DNA of 64,000 nt from Isoetes taiwanensis (lineage: Eukaryota; Streptophyta; Lycopodiopsida; Isoetales; Isoetaceae): positions 8,861,709-8,925,708 of the forward strand of contig JAJEKV010000002.1 in assembly GCA_021234155.1 (NCBI GenBank). The letters run 5' to 3'. Under the pieces are notes generated by a model, which made no database searches, had not been told where the DNA came from, and saw nothing but the letters and a program-made list of their open reading frames with translations. Position numbers and translations under genes: made by a program. Shown here one piece after another: positions 1-12,765 of this stretch. Each line of letters starts with the position of its first letter. The first letter of the stretch is position 1.

Positions 1-705
1 CCTCCGGAGGTGCACCAGCTCCTTCAGTTCCGTCAGGAAACTCTAGAGCTGGCAGAGACTCTACTACGCCTTCGTTGACTTCGGTGATCACGGGAACCGG
101 CTTCGCGAATCTTGCACTGGATGCCTTCCGCGGCTATGGGACCTCACGTCCCAAACATTAATATGGTGAAGGTTCCCTCCGACTCAGATGATGAGGGTGA
201 AGATTTATACCATAACCCTGCGCACAAGAAGGAGGAGCAACATGAGCTCAAGGAGGAGGAAGTCCCCATGGACCTGGATAAAGAAGTGGCAGCATCTGAG
301 ACTTCGCAAGGGAAAGTGCTGGGTAACCATCTTACCCGTTTCTTTTTGTCGGCCTTCAAATACGGACAAGTCCTCTTCATAGCCCGAGATCTAGCGCCCA
401 GGTGAAGCTTCATGGTGGGCCCTCCGTGCACTCTCTACACTAGCCGGCCACAAGAAGCTTCCCTATCGTACGTTTACGTATGTACTCGTACGACGGGATC
501 TTGCCTTGACGGCCTTGGGTCAGGACATTGCGCCTTGGATGGGCATGAAGCTCCTCACGGCAGCCCCATTGGCCGTTGCCTATCCACCAGAGGTTGCATC
601 ATTGCGGCTGCCACGAGTAGACCCTCGGGGTTACTCTGCTGCGACACCGACCGCCTCCACCACCTCCTAAGGCTAAGGATCGGGGAGGCGGGGCCTAGTT
701 CCTAG
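1..705 (+). pseudogene. Unrecognised coding relic (two blocks)
   Basis: Two protein-like stretches are readable but I do not recognise them. At about 112-400 an open frame carries an acidic, Lys/Glu-rich segment (around PSDSDDEGEDLYHN and KKEEQHELKEEE). At about 456-665 another frame reads as ordinary protein, with LPYRTFTYVLVRRDLALTAL, then APWMGMKLLTAAP and a Pro-rich end LPRVDPRGYSAATPT, and stops near 665. The two blocks lie in different frames, so any original reading frame is broken. They sit upstream of a Ty3/gypsy element and could be a retroelement ORF or a captured host fragment. Function is unknown. Confidence 0.3.
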
Positions 706-1660
706 TATAATTTTGCTATGAAAAATGTATATATATATATGTTTTGCTAGTTTCTTTTCCTATATATTTATATATGTGTGTTCTGGGATTTTCGGTTGGC
801 AATTGAATGGACCATATTGACAAATGGTGTACCTTATTTACTTATTAAATACAAAGTTCTCTTGAGGAGTATTATTGAATGGTGTGCTTTACGTTATGAC
901 ATCCTCTTCAAAAGTATTAAAACTTTAGAATATAATGGAATTACAAAATGTTCTCTATTTATTCCAACTATGTTGCAGGGAAAACATTTGGGAATATGAG
1001 GAGAGAATCACCCGATATGGTTAGGAGGGGCGATCCCGGGCCGCCGCACCGGGACTATGGCCGAGATATGGTGAATATCCGGAGAGTGGGAGGAAGGCTA
1101 TGAAACCAACCACCGCCACCGGGGGAACTCTACGACCACGACAAAGGGTGGAGATAGTTAACATCCTCGGGGATCGAGCTTCGAGGATCTGAAGATGACC
1201 CCGTATCGTACACTGGACTCTTGGAATATGACCGAGCACGAAGCCTTCGAGGACGCATAACGCACCATCTTTGGCAACTCTTTTATGCGTCGCGAAGGCT
1301 CTTTAACCTTCTGATTATCAGCCCAACATGGGAGTACCAAGCAATCATTGTCCAAGCACGGGCACGCTATAAACTTCGTCCCGAGCTGTGATGCGGAGAG
1401 TACCGCTACGATCCTCACCCCTTCCGCCAACCCCTAGGCTTGGTCTCTTCCGTTGTTTTTCGTTGTTGTGGTTACTACCAGGTGCCAAATGAGAACTTTA
1501 AAAGTTCCCATTGTATCATACCTACTTTTGTCTCAATCCATGTACCAATCAACCCGTTGTTATAATCAACTTGAATGAAATACAAATATTGTCTTACGTT
1601 TGTATATACTTTTGTTTCGATTAACTTAAAAGGGATTGTACATTAATGTAAATCTGCTTA
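706..1660. other. No supported gene; degenerate coding-like sequence
   Basis: The stretch switches from AT-rich (706-1000) to GC-richer (1000-1430) sequence. A protein-like run can be read near 1250-1400 (ITHHLWQLFYASRRLF, then YQAIIVQARARYKLRPEL) but it is frameshifted and unrecognised. No 5' LTR matching the 3' LTR at 7112-8720 is visible here. Confidence 0.3.
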
Positions 1661-1671
1661 TATATTCATGA

Positions 1672-2995
1672 ATGATTCCTATAGGCCGATTTATGCGTAA
1701 CGCTTGGCAAACACCTCCAACGCCTCAGCATGAGGGCTCACCCCAACAGGAATTGATGTTAATGAAAAGGCAACTCGGGCGAAGTTACAGGCTTATGTGT
1801 TGCATACCAATCCACTGCCACATACTCGGGGAGGACGGACCGAATTACCTCCGCGACCATTGAGTCCACTCACACAACGACCATCTCCTCCCAGAGCTAG
1901 TCCTGTGCACATGCAGAGAAGGACTCATGCTAAGCGTCCAACGGTTCCTCTAAGGATAGCGCCGCTTCCTCACATTCAACCACTTCGGGTTCTTCGGTTC
2001 CTCGCTATCGACAAAGTGACCATTCAAGGCGTAAGGATAAGGAATACGAAAAACCGTTGATACAACTATCACTAGTATATGGAAGAACCGGAAGTTGGCT
2101 CAGTTTGATGGGAAATCCAGAGGGAGGCTTGAATGCGGAATCTTGGTTGGACGAGATGAAGGAATTCGAAGTCCTATGGAATGACGGAGAAAAGATAATC
2201 TGAGGAAGGTCGCCACCACTGAACCTTCACGGAGCTGCCCGTATTTGGTGGAAGGGTTACGCCAGAGCTAAACACCGGATAGGAGCGGATGCAAGTTCGG
2301 GAAGTTTGCTAAGGCTTTTAAATGACATTCACGCGTGCCTCCTCAAAGCACAAATGCCAACAGATTCAGACCTTCTACAGGTTGGAATCGAGAAGGGCAT
2401 GTCCGCAGGCCTACACCGGCAATTCATGCGTTTGAGGTTGTATGTGCTGTGAATGAATGAGAAAAAGAGCGAGAGGGGCTACATTGAAGGGTTGGCCCCA
2501 TCTATTAAAATCGAATGGTCAAGGCTATCGACCCAAAGTCGCAGATGCTTGGCTGAAGCCAAGGCATTAAGCCTTGAGGAAGACACGCCAAGGAGCCCGA
2601 TCCATGACTGCTCCTTACTCGCAGACCCACGGCCGTCCCACACCTTACAAACCCCGCTCGCCAAGTCCGGGCCCTCAAAAGACAATTCTTATGGACGCTT
2701 GAGAAGAAAGTTGCTTTTAGCACTTGATAAGCGTAACAATGCTGGTAAGGAAATTCGGGGCCTCTTACAGTCCATTCCTAAAGAGGCCGCGAACAGCTCA
2801 CGGATAAGGCATGCTACGGTGCATGAGGCCTGGACACTTCATGCAGAATTGTCCGTGCGTCCCAGACGCTCCAACCGGCCATGGCCGACACGGATTGGGA
2901 AGATTTGGAGTCCAATCTTCTTTGCGGAAGACGAAGGCTCGGTACATTCATGGTGCGTCTCATATTCTTGCCGCTATAGAAACAAAAAGTAACGC
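1672..2995 (+). pseudogene. Ty3/gypsy gag relic with zinc knuckle
   Basis: This is the capsid (gag) region of a Ty3/gypsy retrotransposon in pieces. Around 2140-2450 a gag-like stretch is visible in shifting frames (AWLDEMKEFEVLWND, then HGAARIWWKGYARAK), the usual retrotransposon-gag pattern before the protease. Near 2815-2860 the sequence RCMRPGHFMQNCP is the rest of a CCHC zinc knuckle with part of the first Cys pair lost. Frames change at least three times between 1672 and 2995, so no capsid protein can be made. The block leads straight into protease and RT in the same orientation. Confidence 0.65.
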
Positions 2996-4905
2996 TGAAA
3001 AGTCAGCCTTCTACATTATTTCTACAATAGGCCAAGTAGACAAGAAGCCCTTCATAATTTTGATGGACACGGGTAGTACACATAATTTTGCTTCTCCTAG
3101 AATGGCCCAGGTACTGCAGCTGGAAACGTTGAAATCCCTACCTAAGCCCGTCACATTAGCTAGCGGTAAGATCGACACACTCATGGCAGCCAGGTATTAA
3201 CCTTAAAATGTAGTTACCCGGGTGCACCCGGTTGCCTTGGGTGCCGAAGTTAATGGACATTGGCAAATATGATCTTATTGTGGGAATGGAGTTTTTAGCG
3301 TCACGCGAGCCCACATAGGCTGCCTTGGAAAAGGGAGGTCACCTTCAACGCCCGCTAATGGAGCACGCGTGTGGCGATAAAAGGTGATTCATTACACTCC
3401 GTCATGCGGTCAATGTCGATTAAAGCGACTAGGAAAAGCTATGCTTGCCAGGAATGAACTTCTTTGCCTCATTAAACTTGCTTCCATTGAGTCGGACTCC
3501 AAACAAAGACAAAGTAATCGGCGGCTTTACCATCGGACATTGCTACCCTTCTTCGAAATTTAGCGATCTTTTTCCGGATGAGATCCACAAACTTCCTCCT
3601 TTTAGAGGGGTGGAATGTGAGATAACTCTTGAACCCGGGTACTAAGCCTACCAGCAAAGCCCGTGCAGAATGAGTCCTCCGGAGTTAGCGAGCTTAAGAA
3701 ACAGCTACAAGAGTTCTTGAATGTGGGGTTTATTCGGCCTAGTGTTTCACCATTTGGCTCCCTATTCTTTTGTCAAGAAGAAAGATGGCTCCTTAAGGAT
3801 GTGTATTGATTATAGGCAACTCAATAAGCATACCATCAAGAATCGCTATGCTTTGCCTAGAGGCGGATGATCTTATGGACCCGGTTACAAGGAGCAAAAT
3901 ATTTCTCAAAGATTGATTTAGCTCCCGGTACCATCAGATAAGGATTAAGGAAGAGGACATCCATAAGTCCTTTTTTTCGTACCGATATGGCCATTACGAA
4001 TTCATTTGTCATGCCTTTTGGATTGACCAACGCCCAACTGCGTTTATGCGGTTGATGAATGACATCTTCCGCCAATACTTGGATGACTTTGTTGTCATTT
4101 TCTTTGATGACATTCTCATCTATAGTAAAACCTTGCAGCAACATGAACAACATCTTCGATTAGCTTTGCAAAAGCTAAAACCATCGACTTTTGCCAAGTT
4201 CTCTAAATGCAAGTTAAGCCACTCGAGGGTAGACTATTTGGGGCATATCATCTCAGCAGAAGGAATTGCTACAGACCGAGCTAAGATAGAAGCAGTAAAG
4301 GATTGGCCCATTCCAGCTAATGTTTCAGAGGTCCGGAGTTTCTTGGGACTCGCAGGATATTATCGGAAATTTGTTAAGGATTTTGCAACAATTGCCGCAC
4401 CTCTTACTAATCTCACAAGGCATGAGAAAGTAAAGGATTGGATGGAACATTGGAAAACAAAAGTCCAAGTCGGCTTTCAAAAACTCAAGGATGCTTTAAC
4501 ATCTGCACCGGTCCTTACCTTGCCTGATCCGGAAAAGGATAAATCGGTAGCCACCGATGCGAGTAAGATAGCTACCGGTGGAGTCTTAATGCAGGAGGGG
4601 AGAGTTGTTGCTACGATTCAAAGAAGATGAACGATCGCAGAGCAGCGATATCCTACCCATGATCGGGGGAGTTGCTAGCGGTTATGCGTGCTCTCCGTAT
4701 TTGGAGACACTACCTTCTTGGTAGAAGATTTCAGCTGGATACGGATCATCAGAGTCTCCGCTATCTATCCACCCAGCCAAATCTGAATCTCCGTCAGCGA
4801 AGATGGATGGAATTCCTCGAGGAATATGACTTGAGATTGTATACAAGCCGAGGAAAGCACAATGTGGTTTCGCGGATGCTTTGTCACGTCATCCCTTCAT
4901 AACCC
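2996..4905 (+). pseudogene. Ty3/gypsy protease, reverse transcriptase and RNase H relic
   Basis: The order protease, RT, RNase H is that of Ty3/gypsy pol. The aspartic protease motif is at about 3060 (ILMDTGSTHNFAS). RT begins near 3690 in broken frames. NAQLRL follows MPFGL near 4030, and the catalytic block is read from 4046 as QYLDDFVVIFFDDILIYSK, with FDDIL replacing the usual YIDDIL form. The conserved downstream segments DYLGHIIS and VRSFLGLAGYYRKFVKDF follow. RNase H starts at about 4550 (VATDASKIATGGVLMQEG) and continues after a frameshift at 4672 (LLGRRFQLDTDHQSLRYL, YTSRGKHNVVS). Several frameshifts and stops make it a pseudogene. The 4046-4630 stretch is the longest open part. Confidence 0.85.
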
Positions 4906-6450
4906 GCACCCATTGTAATGCCATTTCCACACTCACCAAATGAGTTTGGGAAGCGATAGAAACAGACCTTGGCCACAGATCCCGAATTACGTAATATTTG
5001 GGAAAGTTTGGGTAAGGAAGCCGTCTGGAGATAGAGAGCGTGAAGCATTCCGTTCATATAAGAAGGAGAGCAATTTATTATATTACAAAGATAAGTTGTG
5101 TGTTCCAAATACTTGGGGGCGAAAGCGATTCTCCATGACACACACAATGCAGCCCTATAGCGGGACATGCGGGTTTTATGAAAACTTACTATAAGATCCG
5201 CTCCAGGCTATTTTGGCCTTCCATGAAGAAGGATATTGCTAGGTACATCAAAGCGATTAATGGGGTTTGTCGACAAACCAAGGCGGAGCAATTAAGAGTT
5301 CCCCGGGAGTTGCAACCTTTGGATGTGCCCAACGCCAAGTGGGAAGTCATAACCATGGATTTCATTGTGGGGCTTCCACGTACTCTCCGTGGGTATGATG
5401 CCCTAATGGTCGGTGGTCGACAAATTATCAAAGATGGCTCACTTCACGCCATGTCGCACCACGGACACCGCCTTCGACACCGCCTTGCTCTTTGCAAAAG
5501 GAAATTTTCAGGTTGCAACGGGGATGCCGAGTAATTGTATGGGATAGGGATCCTAAGTTTGTCGGTGCATTCGGAAGGATTTCTTCGCCACCATCGGACC
5601 AAGCTTGCCATGAGTACCCACCATCCTCAGACGGATGGTCAAACGAACGCGTGTCAATCATTATTATCGAAGATATGCTAAGAAGCTATGTATGGAGTAA
5701 AATAAATCACAATGGGCGGATTATATTTACTTGGTGGAATTAAGCCTACAATTTATTCTAAGCGGGGAGTCTTCTAGAATGTCTCCCTTCATGATAAATT
5801 ATGGCTATCAATGTCTTACTCGGACACATGGTATAATCCTGTTTCTAAAGTGGAGGTCTCTCAACAACTCCTTTTAGAAATGCGGGCCTTGGTGGAAGAA
5901 GTTCGGGGTTACTTATTGGTCGCACGCAATCGTCGAAAAAGTTTAGCGGATAAGCACGAACCCCACGAATCTTCAGTGTGGGAATCAGTTTGGCTTAAGA
6001 TCAAAGTAAAACAAGCCAAGCTTAAAATTGGTAATCAGAAGAAGTTGGCACCCGGATGGGCTGGGCCATTGGGATTACCGAAGCGTGTGGGAGAACAAGC
6101 ATATCGCTTGGACTTGCCACCCCGCTTGAAAATCCACAAGGTCTTTCACGTGGAGTCTTACGAAGCAACATACCCCTGATCCGGAGGAGGTTTTGGATAC
6201 CCCTACCCTCCTAGAAATGGTGAAGAGCAGCTGGAAATAGTGCGAAGCTCTTCTTGATCGAGCTTACAAAAAGCGGACCCGGAAGGACTCAAATGTTGCA
6301 ATACTTGGTCAAGTGGAAACACTTACGGTTGAAGATGCTACAGGGTGATGAAGATAGACCTTGAGAAGCACTATCCGGACTTCATGCGGGAATCTCAAGG
6401 CCGCACCATCAACGATGCTATCAACCCCGCTCCCGGCGGTAAGCTTGAAG
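4906..6450 (+). pseudogene. Ty3/gypsy integrase with C-terminal chromodomain relic
   Basis: The zinc-binding H2C2 region can be followed through 5140-5290 (RSRLFWPSMKKDIARYIKA). The catalytic core shows the first Asp in WEVITMDFIVGLP (about 5340) and a second in VWDRDPKF (about 5540). Around 5990-6175 the C-terminal part ends with PPRLKIHKVFHVESYE. Downstream at 6295-6400, QYLVKWKHL, VEDAT and LEKHYPDFMRE in alternating frames match a chromodomain, which places the element among the chromoviruses. Such chromodomains target insertion to marked chromatin. Frames are broken about every 200-400 bases. Confidence 0.75.
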
Positions 6451-7097
6451 GCTTGATTGACCGGGAATCATGTTTTAGAGGGGTAGATGCATCGTATATG
6501 ATAATAATAACCGATGATGAGATCACCTTCGTGTTCTCTAGGACGTGGTGTATTGTTGATGTTGACATGACCGCGAATTGCTAGGAAGACATCTAGTAAA
6601 TAGACTGCGTTCATTCCGGCTATACGGGGAACTCCACCATTCTTTATGCCACAATGAATTGCAAGCCGTACACATGATAGATTCCCTTCTAGATATTTCT
6701 TTTCTTTTATTTGTAGGGGGTGGTCCCTTCAACCACAACTTAATCATATTATTAACCTACGGGTATATGGTTATGTGCAGGCCAATGAACAAGTCATCAC
6801 CTGCCTTGTATAGAGGGTTGCTGATGACCCAACTTTTCCCGTATTGGTTTTGTCTACAGGTGTGATTTTTGCTGTCAGAATGTTTTACATGGGACTTCGG
6901 TCCTAAACTCCCTTGATCATAAGTTGTATCGGGCACCTTAGTGCTTGTACTTTGATATTTTAACTTCAATGTATTACTGTCCAAATTACTATAATCTCAA
7001 CGTATTAATGTTATATTCTTAACTTCATTTTCTAATTCAGTGCTTTACGTATATGTATTCAATTAGCTAACCCTAATGCTGAGGACAGCATTATTTT
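6451..7097. other. Retrotransposon 3' untranslated region
   Basis: This AT-rich stretch between the chromodomain relic and the polypurine tract contains no recognisable coding sequence. It is most simply the 3' untranslated internal region of the Ty3/gypsy element. Confidence 0.45.
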
Positions 7098-7111
7098 TAA
7101 GGAGGGGAGAA
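7098..7111 (+). other. Polypurine tract of the Ty3/gypsy element
   Basis: The purine run TAAGGAGGGGAGAA lies directly before the LTR start TGTGACG. This is the standard position of the plus-strand primer. Confidence 0.7.
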
Positions 7112-8720
7112 TGTGACGTTCCACGTATTTATACGGTCTACTATACGGGACACGTACAAATACAAGCACGTCACTCCCTAAAGGTATGCTACCATGGGGG
7201 TATGGGAACTTAATTGCAACCTAGGTGGCTACCTTACAAAGGATTAAATTAGCTATGCTAATTTAACACATTAATAATAATAACCTATAACCTAGGAAAT
7301 TAGGATAATTACCAATTGGGAAGGCCCACCACCCTTGTCGATTGGGCAGCATGGGGGTTGCCAAGTTTGGATGCCAACTTGACCCCTATCCACGGGATTG
7401 ACTCACGAAGATCGACCAAGGAAGGCCGGGCTGGCGAGCCATCAATCACCTGCAGAGAACCACCATACCCGGTCGTCCCCTCGTGAAGCCACGGCTGAAT
7501 CTTCAACCGCCGCCGGAGATGGAGGCGCCCCATGGGAATGAGTCCAGCCAGAATTCAGGTAGGTGGCTAGGTGAATTCTAGTTAACACTTGGTTGTGTCC
7601 GTCTTTCTCTGTTCTCTTTGTAATTCAATCATAGAAACTAACCCTTGTTTGTACAAGCAAGTACTCTTTATATTCAATTATGGTTTCTACTCTGAAAGGA
7701 TGGATTGTTAGCTCTTTGTTTAGTCTGACTCTGAAACGGGGATTAAGGGGGGGTAGAGACCTCCGAACCGTGTATTGTAGTATGCTCCTAGATAGGCATG
7801 CAGAGAGTCCCATTAAATGCGGCCTGTGCACAAGAACCCACCGGGTCCTAGATGCTATGGTCTGGCTTAGCACCAGACAAGGAACACAGTGGTGACATGA
7901 GGGGTGGGGTCTTGCATGAGCATACAAGGCTCCTGAGACTCCCTCATGGGCTAGGCGATGGCCGTCACGTTGAGGGCGGGTATGGAGTGCGACACTCCCA
8001 CAGGTGTAGTGGTGTGATCCGTATGGAGCACCATGCACTTTGAGTAGATTTAGGGTGAGTAAGTTAGGTGCGGATGCGGGGGGTCGATGCGTACGTATTC
8101 TCTAGCTCACCCATGGAACCCTGTGGATTCTGGAAGGGGGCGCCTCCCGACCTGCCTCATCGGACCAGGCGTCATGAACACAGAGTAGGCTCGAGGGTGA
8201 TGCCACGAGTTTTGCGTCTCAGGAAGGCTATAGCAAAGCCATAGCATGAATTGACCCTTACGCAAAGTGTTGCAGGGGGGGGATGGAGTGGACAACCCTA
8301 GCCAATGTTCTATGCCAGCCAGCGCCATGCCAAGACTTCGATTACTGCTGATCTCTTGAGGCCCGGCCGTCGGTCGATCCCCACGGGAGTCCGAGCGGGG
8401 TAGAACACGGGTTTGGGTGTTTTCTTAGGATTAGATGCATATTCTATGCGTTGGTATTTTGGATGGATCGCCACCCTTAGGTGGTGGTTATTTATGTATA
8501 TTAGGTGTTGTGTGCTAACCCTTGTATTCATGCTTCCGCGACGTAGGAGTCCCATTGAAGGCGTGGGCCGAATGACCCCTTCGTGTCCTTCTTCGGGCCT
8601 CATTTCATAGATGGCCCGGAATAGACGGAGGGCCCTGCTCATGGTGGGATGATCGCCATGGGAGGGGAAAGTCCCCGTATGTATACGTCCGAGGGTCGTA
8701 TATATTCTGGGAGCGTCACA
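7112..8720 (+). repeat. 3' LTR (about 1.6 kb)
   Basis: The LTR starts with TGTGACGTTCC after the polypurine tract and ends with GAGCGTCACA, giving the short inverted ends TGTGACG/CGTCACA. Its middle (about 7745-7900) is shared with the LTRs near 40, 48 and 58 kb, including the run around GTAGAGACCT and the segment CAAGAACCCACCGGG. The 5' partner is not visible in the window, so no age estimate from LTR divergence is possible. The sequence after it (8721) is directly LINE coding sequence. Confidence 0.8.
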
Positions 8721-11646
8721 GTAACCCCATTATTACCAAAAGGAATTCCTTCTTTAAGTTAAATGTTTCTTTGCTCCAGCATGAAAGTTTTCTTCAAGAA
8801 TTCGAGCTGATTTACAATAGCATCCCCAAGCCCGCTACTCATTTGGGATGGATGAATTGGTGGGTTCTAACATCCAAAAGCATCAAAAGCTGGCTTAAGA
8901 ATTGGGGCAAGCAGATCCACATCCAAGGTAAGAAGTATCTTGAAGATCTTAGAGCTGAGCTTCAGTCCTGTCCTCAAGAGCAACAAGATGATATCAAACT
9001 GAAAATTGAAAAGGAGGAAATTAAGATTGCTAAAGGCTGGCAGCTTAAGGCCAAAATTAAGGAGCTCAAGGAAGACGAAAGATCCAATTCCAAGTATTTC
9101 TTCATCAAAGCTAAAGGCAAAACAAAAAGAAATCACATTTATAGTATTCAGGCTGAGAGTATGACTATTTCTGAGGACATTGACCTCAAAAAGGCTGCTA
9201 CCAATCATTTCTTTAAGATTATGGGTACTAACCATGATTTCTCTGAAGCTGAAATGGATGAGTTCATTCACATGCAAAATGTTATTCAAGATCATCATAA
9301 TGACACTTTGAAAGCTCCTTTTACCAATGAGGAACTCTTCACAAGTGTCTCAGGTATAGAAAATGGTAAGACACTAGGGCCATATGGCCTTCCTGCTGAA
9401 TTTTTTAAAAAGACTTGGGGCATTATTGGTTCTGACATTACTAATCTGTGCAATGAGTTTTTGATGCTTAGATCCATGGACTGCAGGATCAATACCAGTC
9501 TCATTACCCTTATCCCCAAAATTGAGGAGCCTACTACCTTTTCTGATTACAGGCCTATTTCCCTCACTAATGTGGTGTATAAGATCATCTCTGCCACTAT
9601 TGCCTCCAGATTGAAACAGATCCTCAACATGGTCATCTCCAACAACCAATCAGCTTATCTCAAGGATAGATTTATCTTGGACAATGTAGTGATGGCTAAC
9701 ATTGGTATGAATTGGGCTAAGGAAACCAAGCAAAACATTGGCCTGCTCAAACTAGATATCACCAAAGCTTTTGATACAGTTTCTTGGAAATTCTTAATCA
9801 AATGCTGTCATAAGATGGGATTTTCTCATGATGTAACTAGTATGTTTTTAGCCATTCTAAAGAACTCCAGATCATCTGTCCTAATCAATGGTGAGTGCAG
9901 CCCCTTCTTCGAGATCAAAAGAGGGGTGAAACAAGGCTGTCCTTTGGCTCCTTTCCTCTTCTTCATAGTTATGGAAGCTTTAAGCAGTGCTCTCAAGAAA
10001 TCTGAAAATGATGGCAAAATTAAAGGCTTGAAGCTCCCAGACGATCAGGTATTTCTTAATGCTCATTTTGCAGATGACACCTTCCTATTTATCAAAATGG
10101 AGGAGGCCTCAATCACCAATGCCCAAGAGCTGCTTCATAAGTTTGGCAACACTTCTGGATGTAAGATCAACCCTACCAAATCAAAGTTGATGGCATATAA
10201 TCAGGTAACAGGGCAGAATTCTGCTCATAACCTCGGCTGTGAGTATCTCTCTCCTACCACTAAATCTAAGATTCTAGGCATTCCTTTTGCTTTGAGAAGT
10301 AATGCTAGTGAGCTCTGGGGTGATATCATTGAGAAATTCAATAGGAAAGCTGATATGTTAAATAGTAAGTTTCTCTCCAAAAATGGCAGAGCTATCTTGG
10401 CTAATTCTATTATTTCTGCCTCTCATGTTTATCAATCCTCCATTCTTCTAGCTCCTAAAAAAGTTACCTCCAAACTTCAAAGTATTCTAGGCAGATTTAT
10501 AGCTAATGGGGGTACTAGAAGAACCTGGATTCCTGTTGCCATGAAGGAATGTCTGAAAAGCAAGAAAAATGGCGGTTTGGGTATTATTGACATTGAAAAG
10601 CAGAGTATGGCACTGGCTGCCAAGTATATATACAGAGCAGGCTTCAACAAGATCAATCATCCAGTGTCTTGTCTTATTAGACATTACTTATGTAGATGCA
10701 AACCCTTTGGCTGGAGAAATGTTAAGATGCAGTTGCCAGACAGTCTTTTCTTTGATTTTCAAGTTCCAAATAATACACCTGGCATCATAAAGAAATGGAT
10801 CAAGGCTTGGAAGATTGGATGCAAGATGTATAGCTGGAAGGAGGGGTTATCTAAAGATCAATCTATTTTCTGGAACCCTTCTCTTATTTTAAATAATCCT
10901 AACATGTGCTTGGCTTTGAATTTTTCTATTCAGTGCAGAAAATGGTCAGACAGAGGTATTACTCATATCTCTCACCTTTTTAATGACCGGAGGATAATCG
11001 AGTTTCATGATTCTGTTCTGGCTGACCTGGATGAGGAAAACGAGATGCTATATAATGCTATTAAGGTTTGCTTAAGTCTGGGTACTTGGCACAATGAAGA
11101 TATCCAATGGCATCACAAAGAGAAAATTCTCTACAAAGTTAGTCTGATCTACAAGTTCCTCACAAGAGGTTACACCATATCCTTACATTTAAAGTGGGTA
11201 TATCTGCAGATAGGTGTTCAGCCAATCTGAGATTCATGTGGAACTCCCCAATTAACCCTAGGATTAAATCCTTCATTTGGCAGCTATGGCATAAGGCTCT
11301 TGCCACTAATTCCAAGAGGTTTAGATTGAATATGACCTCCTCTAATCTGTGTGAAAGATGTTTGCAGGAGCAGGAAGATGAAGATCACCTCTTTAGAAAA
11401 TGCCTTTGGTCTGAATGGGTTCTTGAGCTGGCAGCTATTGAGTTTAACATTCCTTACCTTTCTGAAACTGCCTTGGTGGATATTATATTTCCCTACCAAC
11501 CCAAAGATTGGAGAATTTATATCCTCCTTTGGAGGATGTGGAAGGCTAGAAACTCTCTCATCTTTAAAGAAGAGATTGTGTGGCCTAAGACTGTCATTGA
11601 ACAGTCAAAATTTGATATAAAATGGATTAATGAAGTATTTAGGTAA
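8721..11646 (+). pseudogene. LINE ORF2: reverse transcriptase with C-terminal zinc-binding domain, 5'-truncated
   Basis: A plant L1-type ORF2 without its endonuclease. The frame is open from the LTR junction at 8721 to 11230, more than 830 codons. RT motifs appear in order: TLITLIPKIEEP-like block near 9500, DYRPISLTNVVYK (9545), NQSAYLKDRFILDN (9645), LKLDITKAFDTVSW (9745), KRGVKQGCPLAPFLF (9920) and the catalytic HFADDTFLF (10065). The zinc-binding RT tail is read in another frame from 11194 (WNSPINPRIKSFIWQLWHKAL, CERCLQEQEDEDHLFRKC) and stops at 11646. One frameshift near 11180-11200 separates the two. It is far better preserved than neighbouring elements, so it is likely younger. Confidence 0.9.
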
Positions 11647-12765
11647 CTTATACACTTCTTTTTGCTTTTCAGGAAATATTTTAGTGGGACAAAAGAAGTT
11701 AAGATGGGACCGAATCAATTTGATGATCAATGCAATGTGGCTTGATCAGTTTGGAGCCAACCCTACGATATATCATGGAGATCAGTGTCGATGCGACTGT
11801 TCTTGCTTCCAGAATCTTGACAGCAGAAGACTACTAATTTGCGAGGCCATGGACATGCAAAATTCCAGACATGCAACTGTCTGTTCTGCCAATTCTGCTC
11901 GACTTCCAGAGGATTAGGGCGAAAATAGTGCCCATATGGGATATTTCCGACCATTAAACTTGCTGTGTTTTTTTTCCTAATAGTGAATGCATGCCTATAA
12001 CATATGCATTCCTTGATACTCAAAGTCACTTTTTATAGTCACTTATTGAGACTTAGAGAATGCATACATATAATATTTGCATTCTCGGAATTTTTTGTAC
12101 CTACTCTTTCTATATTAATATATACATACTAAGCCTTCAATAAAAACAAGGTGCTGCGCACGACGGGTTGCCCTCCGGTGGCCCGAAAGTGTGTTTTCAT
12201 GTTTCATCTTTTTGTGTCAGATAAGCAGATTTGAGTGACTAGTTTTCAGCACGGTATTTCGTATCAGATCCCTTTGAAATTGCACAATTAAACAAGCAAA
12301 TTCAACAAACATTAACTAGTCCACAAGTATTAATACAAATCTGAACTCTCTACTTGCTAAGGAAATGAGAATCGACAAAAACTATGGTACCTAGAAGTTA
12401 TGACTCTGTACTTTATACAGCAAGCAAACTCTAATATATCCACAAAGCTAGACTCTTAAAAGATAAGTGCAACATGCTAATATCTAAACAAGAGGAAAAA
12501 TAATATTGGATCTAAAATGCTTCCAAAGATAGCCTTCCATTTAGTAAACCTTAAACTCCACCAATTAACACATCTTGCATTGGAAAAAATCAGCAAGCTT
12601 TGTGTTCACCACTTTTATTTATCATTATTACCACTACGGGTTTATCTAATGCACCATAGACCATGAAATTTTGAGTGGTATAAAAAAATTATGTTTTAAT
12701 CTAAATGAACGAAATGTGTTTAGAAAAAATTAATCTTCATATTATAGCTTTCAAATATACTCGCT
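11647..12765. other. LINE 3' untranslated region and AT-rich spacer
   Basis: The first part (to about 11940) is plausibly the LINE 3' untranslated region, but no poly(A) tail was seen. The rest is AT-rich and I see no gene. The string AAGGTGCTGCGCACGACGGG at about 12150 resembles AAGGTGCTGTGCGCATA near 52120, so a shared repeat end is possible. Confidence 0.35.

Noticed and set aside
1-1660. 5' LTR of the Ty3/gypsy element
   Set aside because: None of the distinctive segments of the 7112-8720 LTR occurs here.
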